The notes beneath the pieces are model-generated. The model had not been told where the DNA came from and ran no database searches. It worked only from the letters and a program-made list of their open reading frames with translations. This document shows, piece after piece, positions 1-8,797 of a stretch of DNA of 64,000 bases; the stretch's first letter is position 1; the number at the start of each line of letters is the position of its first letter. The stretch lies in NCBI GenBank assembly GCA_965260995.1, contig CBDHCD010000002.1, forward strand, positions 806,001 through 870,000, in the 5' to 3' direction. The position numbers and the translations under genes are program-made. Source of the DNA: JBBROS01 sp965260995 (GTDB lineage: Bacteria > Pseudomonadota > Alphaproteobacteria > Acetobacterales > Acetobacteraceae).

Positions 1-46
1 CCTAGTCGCCGTCCCCATGTCCCGCCTGGGCCTGCAGGAGACCTGA
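1..46 (+). CDS. 3' tail of an upstream gene
   Basis: Only the last 14 codons and a TGA stop (44-46) are present; the readable tail is LVAVPMSRLGLQET. It ends 2 bases before the GTG of the molybdenum hydroxylase gene, so the two are probably co-transcribed. In this enzyme class the neighbour is often the iron-sulfur or FAD subunit, but the tail is too short to identify. Confidence 0.5.
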   Translation, partial: LVAVPMSRLGLQET

Positions 47-48
47 TC

Positions 49-2343
49 GTGAGCTATCTTTATCTCGGCCGGCGCGAGGACGCTCGGTTGCTGACCGGTG
101 CCGGGCGCTACACCGCAGACTGGGCGTTGCTGGGCCAATTGCATGCGGCATTCCTTCGCTCGGATCACGCCCACGCCCGCATCATCGCCATCGACGCCGC
201 CGCTGCCCGGACCGCCCCTGGCGTGCACGCCGTGCTCACGGGCGCGGACACGGCAGCGGCCGGCTACGGGCGCGGCAAGGCGTCGGTTCCTTACCAGGGC
301 CGCGGGGGCATGACGCTGTTGGCGCCGCCCGGCTCAGCCTTGGCGCATGACCGCGTGCTCTACGTCGGCGATCCGGTGGCGTTGGTGGTCGCCGACACGG
401 TGGCGCAGGCGCAGGACGCGGCGGAGTTGATCGCCGTGGACTACGACCCGCTGCCGGCCGTCGTCGACATGGACGCTGCGCTGACGGAGGCCGCGCCGCT
501 GCTGCACCCGGGCGTGCCGAGCAACCTGTGCTTCGACTTCGACTACGGCGATGCCGCCGCCACGGACGCCGCGTTCGCCGCCGCCGCGCACGTGGTCCGG
601 CTCGACCTCAGCAGCGACCGCGTCGTCGGCAACCCGATGGAGCCGAAAGCGGCAATCGCCCGCTGGACCGGCGACGTGCTGGAGTTGTGGACCGGCACCC
701 AGGGCATGGTGGCGATGCGCGACTCCCTATGCGGGCTTACCGGCCTGCCACCCGAGAAGGTGCGGGTGCGCGCCCAGGACGTGGGCGGCGGCTTCGGCAT
801 TCGCGGCGCAGCCTATCCCGAGCACGCCGCCTTGGCTCTCGCGGCCAAGGTCACTGGCCGTCCGGTGAAGTGGGTCGCGACCCGGTCCGAAACCTTCCTC
901 AGCGACTATCACGGCCGCGGCCTGCGCATGCGCGGCGCGCTCGGGTTGGACGCGGCTGGGTGCTTCCTCGCCATCCGGCACGACTGGGTGTGCGACCAAG
1001 GCGCTTACCCGGTCGCCACCGGCCCACTCATCAGCACCCTCAACCCGGCCATGATGTGCACCGGCCCTTATCGCATCCCCGCCGTCTATGGCCGCCACCG
1101 GCTGGCGTTGACCAACACCGTGCCGATCACCGCCTACCGCGGCGCAGGCCGGCCGGATATGGCCTACGCCGTCGAGCGCTTGGTCGATGAGGCGGCACAT
1201 CAGTTGGGAGAGGACCGCTTGGCGCTGCGCCGGCGCAACCTACTGCCCACCGATGCCTTTCCCTACCGCCTGCCCACCGGCGGTGCGATGGCGGCGGTGT
1301 ATGACAGCGGTGACTACACCGGCCTGCTGGAGATGGTGGCCGAGGCTGCGGACTGGTCCGGCTTCGAAGCGCGGCGGACGGAAGCGGCCGGACGCGGCAA
1401 GCTACGCGGCATCGGTGTCGGCGTGTTCGTTGAGCCCTCCGGCGGCGTGGTGCCGCGCGACGAGGTGGCCATCACCTTTGATGCCGGGGGCGGCGTGTTG
1501 GTCCACAACGTCACCCATTCCTCCGGCCAGGGCCATGAGACGATGTTCCCCGAGATCGTCGCCGCCGTGCTCGGGCTTGACCCAGCCTCCATCACGCTCC
1601 GTCAAGGCGATCCGGACGGACCGACCCTGGTCGGCGGCGGTGCCTTCGCGTCCCGATCCATGCTGTCGCACGGGGCGGCCAGTGCGGTGGCGGCCAAGGA
1701 GGTGGTGGAGAAAGGCCTGACGTTGGCCGCCGACGCCCTCGAAGCTGCTGCGGCCGACATCGAATATGACGCCGGCGCCTACCGGATCGCCGGCACCGAC
1801 CGCAGCGTCACCTTGCTCGAACTCGCCCGCCCGGCCGAGGGCCAGGAGAGCGGTCCGCTTGACACCACGACGACGCTGCCGGCCAGCCGCGCTTTCCCCT
1901 CCGGCGCGCACGTCGCCGAGGTGGAGATTGATCCCGAGACTGGCGTAGTGTCGCTGGAACGCTACGTTGCGGTCGACGACTGCGGCGTGGTGCTGAACCA
2001 CACTCTGCTCAACGGCCAGATCACCGGCGGCATCTCCCAAGGCCTCGGCCAGGTGATGGGTGAGCAGTGCGCCTACGACGAGGGCGGCCAACTTCTGTCC
2101 GGCAGCTTCATGGACTACGCGATGCCGCACGCCGACATGCTGCGCCGACTGACCTTGCTGGAGCGGCCGGTGCCGTCGCCCTGCAATCCGCTGGGCGTAA
2201 AGGGCGCCGGAGAGGCGGGCACGACTGGCTCGCTGCCAGCGGCGATGAACGCGATCGTGGACGCCCTTCGTCCCGCCGGGGTGCGGCAATTAAACATGCC
2301 GGCTTCGGCGCAGCGGGTTTGGGCGGCGTTGCGAAAGGTTTGA
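49..2343 (+). CDS. Xanthine dehydrogenase-family molybdopterin-binding subunit
   Basis: This 764-residue protein is the large catalytic subunit of a molybdenum hydroxylase, an enzyme class that hydroxylates heterocycles, aldehydes or similar substrates with water-derived oxygen. It starts with GTG right after the preceding stop. Family landmarks are visible: an N-terminal a/b hammerhead region (about 1-140), the glycine-rich molybdopterin contact DVGGGFG near residue 245, and GVKGAGEAGT near 716-725, whose Glu722 matches the conserved catalytic glutamate. The active-site loop reads AYRGAGRP (362-369). The Cys-containing AYxCSFR loop of true CO dehydrogenase is absent, so CO oxidation is unlikely. 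The FAD and 2Fe-2S partners are not downstream and would have to lie upstream of the window. The substrate is unknown. Confidence 0.9.
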   Translation: MSYLYLGRREDARLLTGAGRYTADWALLGQLHAAFLRSDHAHARIIAIDAAAARTAPGVHAVLTGADTAAAGYGRGKASVPYQGRGGMTLLAPPGSALAHDRVLYVGDPVALVVADTVAQAQDAAELIAVDYDPLPAVVDMDAALTEAAPLLHPGVPSNLCFDFDYGDAAATDAAFAAAAHVVRLDLSSDRVVGNPMEPKAAIARWTGDVLELWTGTQGMVAMRDSLCGLTGLPPEKVRVRAQDVGGGFGIRGAAYPEHAALALAAKVTGRPVKWVATRSETFLSDYHGRGLRMRGALGLDAAGCFLAIRHDWVCDQGAYPVATGPLISTLNPAMMCTGPYRIPAVYGRHRLALTNTVPITAYRGAGRPDMAYAVERLVDEAAHQLGEDRLALRRRNLLPTDAFPYRLPTGGAMAAVYDSGDYTGLLEMVAEAADWSGFEARRTEAAGRGKLRGIGVGVFVEPSGGVVPRDEVAITFDAGGGVLVHNVTHSSGQGHETMFPEIVAAVLGLDPASITLRQGDPDGPTLVGGGAFASRSMLSHGAASAVAAKEVVEKGLTLAADALEAAAADIEYDAGAYRIAGTDRSVTLLELARPAEGQESGPLDTTTTLPASRAFPSGAHVAEVEIDPETGVVSLERYVAVDDCGVVLNHTLLNGQITGGISQGLGQVMGEQCAYDEGGQLLSGSFMDYAMPHADMLRRLTLLERPVPSPCNPLGVKGAGEAGTTGSLPAAMNAIVDALRPAGVRQLNMPASAQRVWAALRKV

Positions 2344-2393
2344 TCGGCACGGCGGTTGCGACGCAGCTTCATCCTGACGAGCCAGCCACCGGT

Positions 2394-3383
2394 TCAAATG
2401 GCGAAGCGGAACAACGTCCTCCCATTGTCACCCGCAACCAACGCCTGTTCGGCTATGGATAGCTCGGCGCATCGTTCCAGCAGCCCGAGCGGGTCTGGGT
2501 CGCCCATGTCGAACGGATAGTCTGACCCGAGCAGGATCCGATCAGCCCCGGCAAGGCGAACCAAGGTCTTGATTAGATCGGGACGGAACACGCACGTGTC
2601 GAAGTAGAGCTGGCGCAGGTAGGCCGAGGGCGGTTCGGCGATGAGGCGGCGCAGCTCCGGCCAGTGTTCCCACGCGTGGTCAAGCCGCCCGACATAAGAG
2701 GGGACGTAGCCGCCACCGTGGCAGATGACCACACGCAGGCCGGGGTGCCGGTCCAGCACGCCGCCGAACACCAGGTGGAGGGCGATCGTCTCCTCCAGCG
2801 GCTGGCCAACGGTGTTGACCATGAAAAACGGGCCGAGCCGGGCGCCGTCGGAGAAACCCAACGGATGAATCACCAGCATGGCACGCAAGGTAGCCAGGCA
2901 GTCCCAAAGCGGATCAAAAGCGGCGTCCGACAGCTCCCGTTCGTTGACCCGGGAGTCAATCTGGAAACCGCGCAAGCCGAGATCTCCGGCACCGCGCCGC
3001 GCCTCGGCGATCGCTGCCGGAACGTCCGTCATCGGCAGCGTTCCCAACCCGGCCAGGATATCAGGCGCTTGCGCCACGAGAGCGGCAACATGATCGTTCT
3101 GCATCGCCGCGACGCGCCGCAGCACGAATGCCTTGGTCCAGTAGTGCTGCTGCCCGGGCGCCGGTGCGACCAACTGCCGGTCCACCCTCATTCCGGCCAT
3201 GTCGGCGCGCCGACGGTCTAGGCCGTTGAACGCCTCTCGCAACCGCGGGCCTTCGGCCGTGTCGGTATCGGCACTCTCCGATGACATGTCCCGCTTGTAG
3301 GGAATGGATGCGTAGCCCGGCAGGTCGCGCACCAACGGCTCCACCGCCGGGCAAAAAGTGTGGGTGTGGATGTCGATGATCAT
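2394..3383 (-). CDS. Amidohydrolase (ACMSD-like, amidohydrolase_2)
   Basis: A 329-residue metal-dependent TIM-barrel hydrolase or decarboxylase. The N-terminal metal motif is IDIHTHTF, a conserved histidine lies in VIHPLGF, and VICHGGGYVPSY and GSDYPFDM provide the later metal and acid residues. These are features of the 2-amino-3-carboxymuconate-6-semialdehyde decarboxylase/amidohydrolase_2 group, whose members decarboxylate or hydrolyse ring-derived acids. It is the last gene of the minus-strand Liv operon, 20 bases after livF. The protein encoded at 26077-27141 is a clear paralogue in the same relative position, at the end of another Liv operon. Confidence 0.85.
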   Translation of the reverse strand: MIIDIHTHTFCPAVEPLVRDLPGYASIPYKRDMSSESADTDTAEGPRLREAFNGLDRRRADMAGMRVDRQLVAPAPGQQHYWTKAFVLRRVAAMQNDHVAALVAQAPDILAGLGTLPMTDVPAAIAEARRGAGDLGLRGFQIDSRVNERELSDAAFDPLWDCLATLRAMLVIHPLGFSDGARLGPFFMVNTVGQPLEETIALHLVFGGVLDRHPGLRVVICHGGGYVPSYVGRLDHAWEHWPELRRLIAEPPSAYLRQLYFDTCVFRPDLIKTLVRLAGADRILLGSDYPFDMGDPDPLGLLERCAELSIAEQALVAGDNGRTLFRFAI

Positions 3384-3403
3384 GCTTGCTCCAAGACAGC
3401 TTT

Positions 3404-4120
3404 CTATTCGATACCTAGGTAGCGGGTCAGGGCGGCGTGATCGTGCCCAGCCTCGCCTGCCGCCGCCTCATGCACCACCCGCCCGGTCTCGATAATGCAA
3501 ACGCGGTCAGCCACAGCCAGGGCGCTGTGCAGGTTCTGCTCGACCAGCAGCACCCCAAGGCCGGCTTGCCGCAACTGAGCGATGATGCCCTCCACCTGCT
3601 GCACCATCACTGGCGCCAGTCCTTCTGATGGCTCGTCCATCAGGATCAGTTCAGGGTCGGTCATCAGCGCCCTGGCGATGGCCAACATGCCGCGCTCCCC
3701 GCCCGACAGCTCGCCGCCGCGGTGCGAGCGCCGCTCCGCCAAGCGGGGAAAGAACTCGAACGCCTGCGACACCGTCCAGCCCGTCGTCGCCTGCCGTGAT
3801 TTCAGCGTCGTCAGGTGTTCCAGCACTGTCAGCGAGGGGAACAGCCGGCGCCCTTGCGGCACCAGGCCGATGCGACGTCGGGCCACTTGGTAAGCGGAAA
3901 GGCCCAGCAGCTCCCGCCCGCGCCATCGCACCGAACCGCCGCGGACGCCTGGCGGCTGCACGCCCATGATCGAGCGGATCAGCGTGGTCTTGCCCATGCC
4001 GTTTCGGCCGAGCAGAGCCACGATCTCGCCGGGCCGCACCTGCATGGAGACGCCATGCAGGATGTGCGCGTCGCCATAAAAACTGTGGAGATCCACGACC
4101 TCAAGCATCGAGGCTCTCAC
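3404..4120 (-). CDS. livF: Branched-chain-type ABC transporter ATPase LivF (system 1)
   Basis: A 238-residue cytoplasmic ATPase of a HAAT/LIV-type importer. It has Walker A GRNGMGKTT, the ABC signature LSGGERGMLAIARAL and Walker B LILMDEPSEGL; the LMDEPSEGLAP wording is typical of LivF rather than LivG. The GTG start at 4120 overlaps the livG stop (GTGA); an internal ATG at 4108 is a possible alternative. It pairs with livG to power the LivH-LivM permease encoded upstream. Substrates of this family go beyond branched-chain amino acids to amides, urea and aromatic acids. Confidence 0.93.
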   Translation of the reverse strand: MRASMLEVVDLHSFYGDAHILHGVSMQVRPGEIVALLGRNGMGKTTLIRSIMGVQPPGVRGGSVRWRGRELLGLSAYQVARRRIGLVPQGRRLFPSLTVLEHLTTLKSRQATTGWTVSQAFEFFPRLAERRSHRGGELSGGERGMLAIARALMTDPELILMDEPSEGLAPVMVQQVEGIIAQLRQAGLGVLLVEQNLHSALAVADRVCIIETGRVVHEAAAGEAGHDHAALTRYLGIE

Positions 4121-4875
4121 GCATCAGGCCGAGCCTTGCCGAGGTAGACCTCCTGCACGCGGGGATCGCCGCGGATGTCGCCGGGCGCGGCCTCGACCAG
4201 CAGGCGGCCGCCGTCGAGGCATGTGACCCAATCGACCAAGCTCAAGACCAGGTCCATATCGTGCTCGATCAGCACCAGCGTGAGACTGCGCGGCAGGGCC
4301 TGGATAATGCCGGCGACGATGCCGCGCTCAGCTGGTGACAACCCGGCAGCCGGCTCGTCGAGCAGCAGGATGCGAGGCTGCGCGGCCAGAGCCATCGCCA
4401 ACTCGAGTTGTCTCTGCTCGCCATAGGACAGCTCGCGTACGAGCTGGTCCGGCCGGTTGGGGAGGCGAGTAAGATGCAGGGCAGCCGCTGCGCGTTCCCG
4501 CTCGGCAGGTGACAGTCGGTCGATGCCGAAAAGGCTGAACCGGCTGCTCGACAGACCGCGGAGGGCAAGCCGCATCGACTCCGCAACCGTGAGGCTCGGG
4601 AACAGGTTGGTGATCTGGAAGGTGCGGCCGACGCCGCGGTGTGCCCGGGCGTGGATTGAACGCCGGGTGATGTCCTCGCCGTCCAGCAGCACGCGGCCGC
4701 TGGTGGCGCGGACCATGCCGGTGACGGCGTTGAACAGCGTCGTCTTGCCTGCTCCGTTCGGCCCGATGATGGCTCGGCGCTGACCCGTCGGAACGTGCAA
4801 ACTGACACCATCGACGGCTCGCAGGCCACCGAACCGCACGCCGACCTCGCGCAGGCGCAGCCCGTCCGACGCCAT
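4117..4875 (-). CDS. livG: Branched-chain-type ABC transporter ATPase LivG (system 1)
   Basis: A 252-residue ATPase with Walker A GPNGAGKTT, the LivG-type signature LSYGEQRQLELAMAL (SYGE replacing the canonical SGGQ) and Walker B ILLLDEPAAGLSP. The C-terminal BCA_ABC_TP extension (VQEVYLGK) is present. Its ATG overlaps the livK TGA by one base (TGATG), and its 3' end overlaps livF by 4 bases, which implies translational coupling. Confidence 0.93.
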   Translation of the reverse strand: MASDGLRLREVGVRFGGLRAVDGVSLHVPTGQRRAIIGPNGAGKTTLFNAVTGMVRATSGRVLLDGEDITRRSIHARAHRGVGRTFQITNLFPSLTVAESMRLALRGLSSSRFSLFGIDRLSPAERERAAAALHLTRLPNRPDQLVRELSYGEQRQLELAMALAAQPRILLLDEPAAGLSPAERGIVAGIIQALPRSLTLVLIEHDMDLVLSLVDWVTCLDGGRLLVEAAPGDIRGDPRVQEVYLGKARPDA

Positions 4876-6119
4876 CAGCCGCGTTTGATGCCTTGGAACG
4901 AGCGGGAGTAGGACGGCTGCTTCATGTAATCGGCCGGGTCATAGGTCCAGAACTGAGACACGTCAGGGTAGGTGGCGATCGGCACGTTCCACAACTTGCC
5001 GTCGACGTTCTTCTCCACCTTGCGGATGAACACGGTGTAGATCGGGTTGCCGTAGGCATCGAGCTTGACGGGGTAGCCGAGTGGCGAGCCTTGCAGCGTG
5101 GTGTTGAGCACGGTGTCGATCAGCAGCGCCGGGTCATCCGCCTGGCCGCCGATCTTCTCTAACGCCTCGGCCACCCACATCGCGCCGGAGTACATCGAGA
5201 AACCATAAAGCGACGGGATGGTGCCAAACTTCTCAATGTGGCGGCGCACGAACTCTCGCGTGGCTGGCTGGGGCGAGCCGCCGGCAAAATGCGCGGCGGA
5301 GACAACGCCCTCGACGACGTCGGGCTTTAAAGTCCGGATCACGGACTGATCCGTCGCGTTCATCGAGCCAAGCAGCGGGATGCGCCCTTTGAGGCCGAAT
5401 GCAGAATACTGCTGAAAGAACCGCGTGGCGTCCGCGCCGGTTTGCATGGTGAAGATCGCGTCCACTCCGGCGTTGGCGAGCTGCCCAAGGTACGATGAGA
5501 AATCCGACGTGTTGATCGGATGCCAGAACTGGTTGGCGATCGTGCCTCCGCCCTCAGAGAACACTTGTGCCAGTCCGCCGCATTGCTCGTGGCCGAAGGC
5601 GTAGTCCTGGCTGATGGTGGCGATCTTGCGGTAACCCTGCTTCAGCGCCCAATCGGCGAGCGGCCTTGTATCCTGGCTGGCGCTGTAGCCGGCGACGCGC
5701 ACGACATTCTTGATCCGGTCGCGCTGGGTCAAGTCGTCGGCGGCGATGATCGGGATGAAATAGGGCGTGCCAGTGCCTTTGACGTAGTTGGCGACAGCGA
5801 GGCCGGTGTTGGCCAGCAGGTTGCCGAACAGCATCTGTACTTTGGCCTGCTCCACCAGCCGCCGCGCTTTCTGCAACGCGGTGTCGGGGTTGGAGCCATC
5901 GTCCTCGACGGTGATCTCGACCTTGTGCCCGGCCACCTCCATGCTCCGCTCGGCCCAATACCAGTTGAAGTCATCCACCATCTCCCGGCCGCCAGCGGCG
6001 ACGACGCCCGTGAGCGGCGCGAGCACGCCGATGCGGATGACGGGTTGCTGCGCCCGCAGCAGGGCGGGCCGGGCCAGCGTGGCAGCGGCGGCGGTGGCGA
6101 GCAGCGTTCTACGGTTCAT
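4875..6119 (-). CDS. ABC transporter substrate-binding protein LivK-like (system 1)
   Basis: A 414-residue periplasmic type I binding protein (Peripla_BP_6). The first 24 residues form a signal peptide with a twin-arginine-like start (MNRRTLL) ending near LLRAQ. The mature part begins VIRIGVLAPLTG, the usual opening of Liv-type receptors. The receptor should dictate substrate choice for system 1. It is placed between livM and livG in the operon; its ATG overlaps the livM 3' end by 11 bases. Ligand unknown. Confidence 0.9.
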   Translation of the reverse strand: MNRRTLLATAAAATLARPALLRAQQPVIRIGVLAPLTGVVAAGGREMVDDFNWYWAERSMEVAGHKVEITVEDDGSNPDTALQKARRLVEQAKVQMLFGNLLANTGLAVANYVKGTGTPYFIPIIAADDLTQRDRIKNVVRVAGYSASQDTRPLADWALKQGYRKIATISQDYAFGHEQCGGLAQVFSEGGGTIANQFWHPINTSDFSSYLGQLANAGVDAIFTMQTGADATRFFQQYSAFGLKGRIPLLGSMNATDQSVIRTLKPDVVEGVVSAAHFAGGSPQPATREFVRRHIEKFGTIPSLYGFSMYSGAMWVAEALEKIGGQADDPALLIDTVLNTTLQGSPLGYPVKLDAYGNPIYTVFIRKVEKNVDGKLWNVPIATYPDVSQFWTYDPADYMKQPSYSRSFQGIKRG

Positions 6120-7068
6120 GGGCAGGACCTCTCAAGCGGTGGGTTGCCAGGCGGTGGCGCAGGAGTAGGCGGCAGCCCCCGACGATTCCCTCGGGCGCGA
6201 AAATCATCAGCAGCACGAACATCAGGCCCATGACGCTGGGCCAACGTTCGGTGTAGCCGCTCACCGTGTTCTCCAGCACGATGAGGACGGCTGAGCCGAG
6301 GAACGCGCCGAGCAAGGTGCCGATGCCCCCGACGATGGCCATCAATAGCGCTTGCACGGATTGTGCCAAGGACACGGTAGCCGGGCTGACGAACTCGTTG
6401 AACACGGCGTTCAGCGCCCCTGCGATGCCGGCGAGCGTGCCGGATATTGTGAAAGCAATGAACAGGTGCAGCGGCACGTTGTAGCCCAGCGAGCGCATGC
6501 GGCTCTCGCTGTCGCGGATGCCGCGCAACGTGAGGCCGAATGGCGAGCGAACGAAGCGGAACGCCACGAAGGCGGCCGCTGCGGCGACCAGGAGCACGGC
6601 GTAGTAGAATGGTGCCTGGCTGCTCAGCAGGGCCGGGCGCACGTCACCGCGCAGTCCGTTCTCACCGCCGGTGACGCCGGTCCAGCGCAGGCACGCGCCC
6701 CACACCACCATGCCGAGCGCCAACGTGAGCAGCAGGAAGTAGACGCCGGAGGTGCGGATCGCGAGCAACGCGAAAACGGCGGCCAGCGCGGTCGCGGCGG
6801 CGATGCCCAAGGCGATCCCGACGGGAAGCGAGCCGCCCGCGGCTGTCACCCAATACACCACGACGTAGGTGGACGTGCCGAACAACGCGCCGTGGCCGAG
6901 CGAGGTGCGCCCGGCGTAGCCCGCCAGGATATCGACGGACATCGCCAGCATGGCGAAGATCAGCACTTGAGTGGCGATGCTCACCTGATAGACGGGCAGC
7001 AGCGGCACGGCGGCGAAGAGCAGCAGGCCGGCTCCAGCCAACCACGTCACTGTTGGCGCCCGTCTCAT
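6109..7068 (-). CDS. livM: ABC transporter permease LivM-like (system 1)
   Basis: A 319-residue inner-membrane permease with multiple hydrophobic helices and the family motifs GYAGRTSLGHGALFG and GIGTLLGAFLGSAVL. The reading frame stays open far upstream (to 8043), but the true start is the ATG at 7068. This is where hydrophobic LivM-like sequence begins and where it overlaps the livH TGA as ATGA. Confidence 0.92.
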   Translation of the reverse strand: MRRAPTVTWLAGAGLLLFAAVPLLPVYQVSIATQVLIFAMLAMSVDILAGYAGRTSLGHGALFGTSTYVVVYWVTAAGGSLPVGIALGIAAATALAAVFALLAIRTSGVYFLLLTLALGMVVWGACLRWTGVTGGENGLRGDVRPALLSSQAPFYYAVLLVAAAAAFVAFRFVRSPFGLTLRGIRDSESRMRSLGYNVPLHLFIAFTISGTLAGIAGALNAVFNEFVSPATVSLAQSVQALLMAIVGGIGTLLGAFLGSAVLIVLENTVSGYTERWPSVMGLMFVLLMIFAPEGIVGGCRLLLRHRLATHRLRGPAHEP

Positions 7069-7922
7069 GCTGCCCGACCGAACAAGCCCAGGGGCCGGAA
7101 GGCGAGGATGGCAGCCATCGGCCCGAAGATGACGAAGTAGGCCAGTTCGGGAAACAGCACCTGGCCGAACGAGTTGAGCAGCCCGACCAGCAACGCCCCC
7201 ATCGCCGCACCGGGCAGGCTGCCGCGGCCGCCGATGATGACCACAGCGAGGGAGAACACCAGGATTTCGGAGTCCGCTCCCGGGTACAACGTCAGGAACG
7301 CCCCACCAATGACGCCACCCAGCCCGGCCAAGGCCGCGCCCAGCGCGAAGGTGAGCAGGAATACGCGGCGGATGTCGATTCCCATCGCCTCGATGGTTTC
7401 GGCGTCGTCCACCCCGGCGCGGATCAAGGCGCCGAGCCGGGTGCGGTTGAGCAGCAGCCACAGCAGGACGAACACGGTGACGCCGAGCGCCAGAACGAAC
7501 AGGCGGTACATCGGATAATAGACCCCGCCCACCACGGTCGCCCCTTGCAAGGCAGCCGGGATCGGCACCGTGTAGGTGTCCCCGCCCCAGGCGAACAAGC
7601 CCATGTCGTTCAAGATGAAGGCGACACCCAAGGTGAGCAGCACCTGCCGCAGCTCGAACCCGCGCACGAAGCGCAGCAGCCCCCATTGCAGCAGTGCGCC
7701 CACCGCGGCCACGGCCGCCATCGCCGCGGCGATGCCGAGCGCGAACCCGGCCCGGCTGGCGACCGCGTAGCCGACGTAGCCGCCCAGCAGGTACAACGCC
7801 CCGTGCGCCAAGTTGACGATGCGCAGCAGGCCGAAGATCAGCGTGAAGCCGGACGCCACGACGAACAGCAAGGCCGCGAAGGTGAGGCCGTTGAGCAAGC
7901 CAAACAGGTTGATGCCGCTCAT
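7065..7922 (-). CDS. livH: ABC transporter permease LivH-like (system 1)
   Basis: A 285-residue membrane permease. The start LFGLLNGLTFAALLF and the motifs NLAHGALYLLGGY and GGRGSLPGAAMGALLVG are characteristic of LivH. The ATG at 7922 was chosen because it overlaps the upstream hydrolase stop (ATGA); an in-frame ATG at 7949 would lie inside that gene. It forms the translocation pore with LivM. Confidence 0.92.
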   Translation of the reverse strand: MSGINLFGLLNGLTFAALLFVVASGFTLIFGLLRIVNLAHGALYLLGGYVGYAVASRAGFALGIAAAMAAVAAVGALLQWGLLRFVRGFELRQVLLTLGVAFILNDMGLFAWGGDTYTVPIPAALQGATVVGGVYYPMYRLFVLALGVTVFVLLWLLLNRTRLGALIRAGVDDAETIEAMGIDIRRVFLLTFALGAALAGLGGVIGGAFLTLYPGADSEILVFSLAVVIIGGRGSLPGAAMGALLVGLLNSFGQVLFPELAYFVIFGPMAAILAFRPLGLFGRAA

Positions 7923-8794
7923 GTTGGCGACTGCGCCGTGCGATACCAATCAAGGATTTCGGCCCCGGTCCAGACCAGGACGTCGTCCCGCGCCTTGACC
8001 GCCTCAAGCACCCGGCGCAAGTGCCGCAGTCGGTGCGGCGCACCCATGATGTAGGGATGCAGCACCAACGCCATCACCCGGGCACCATGGCGGCTGTCGT
8101 GACGCAGTTGGTCGAGCTGGTCGATGGCGCGGTCGGCGTATTCCGAAGCGGCATGGTGCTGGATCAGGAACATGGCGACGTCGTTGCATTCCTGCGTGTA
8201 GGGAATGTTGATGATCCTGCCCGCCCGCGTGCGCAAGGTCACGGGCTGATCGTCCAGCACCCAGTCGCAGACGTAGTCGTAGCCTTCCTCGGCCAGGATG
8301 TCCGGTGTCTCCCACGTCTCGGTCAGGCCTGGGCCGAGCCAACCGCGGGGGCGTTGGCCAGTGAAGGCGGCGATGGCGTCGGCGGTGCGGACGATGTCGG
8401 CCCGCTCGTCGGCGACCGCCTGCATGTTGCGCTGAGTGTAGCCGTGGCCGATGAACTCCCATCCCCGGTTCCGTGCGGCCTCAGCGATCGGAGCGTAAGT
8501 CCGGATCGCCGACCCGTTGATCGCCAGCACGGCCCGGATGCCGTGCTCGTCCAGCGCCTCCAGGATGCGCCAGAAGCCGACGCGGTTGCCGTATTCGTGC
8601 CAGGCCCAGTTGGGAATGTCCGGGCTGGGCTGGCCACCGGCGGGCGGCGTCAGCACGGTGCGCGGCATTGGTTGCCGCGGATCCCATTCCTCGATGTTGA
8701 CGATGATCCACGCCACCACGCGCGCGCCATTGGGCAGGAGCAGCGGCGGGCGTCCAGCGATGGGCGAGTAGTCGATGCGCTCCGTCGGCAGCAC
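7919..8794 (-). CDS. PuuE-like polysaccharide-deacetylase-fold hydrolase, copy B
   Basis: A 291-residue NodB/CE4-fold protein of the cofactor-poor group that includes PuuE allantoinase and cyclic-imide hydrolases. Visible landmarks are NIEEWD near the N-terminus, GHGYTQRN in the middle, GWLGPGLTETWETPDIL, and LHPYIMGAPHRLRHL carrying the late histidine. This group acts on cyclic amides or ureides rather than sugars, so a C-N ring-opening role is plausible. It starts 3 bases after copy A ends and overlaps livH, so it belongs to the operon. It is clearly paralogous to the genes at 8798 and 14868. Confidence 0.85.
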   Translation of the reverse strand: MLPTERIDYSPIAGRPPLLLPNGARVVAWIIVNIEEWDPRQPMPRTVLTPPAGGQPSPDIPNWAWHEYGNRVGFWRILEALDEHGIRAVLAINGSAIRTYAPIAEAARNRGWEFIGHGYTQRNMQAVADERADIVRTADAIAAFTGQRPRGWLGPGLTETWETPDILAEEGYDYVCDWVLDDQPVTLRTRAGRIINIPYTQECNDVAMFLIQHHAASEYADRAIDQLDQLRHDSRHGARVMALVLHPYIMGAPHRLRHLRRVLEAVKARDDVLVWTGAEILDWYRTAQSPT

Positions 8795-8797
8795 CGG

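Noticed and set aside
49..2343. CO dehydrogenase (CoxL)
   Set aside because: The active-site loop is AYRGAGRP and lacks the Cys-containing CoxL signature; cox accessory genes are absent.
6109..8043. A 644-codon open frame that seems to fuse an unknown N-terminal domain to LivM
   Set aside because: The first half lies over livH in another frame and has an Arg/Gly-rich composition with no family similarity. High GC keeps the frame open; LivM starts at 7068.
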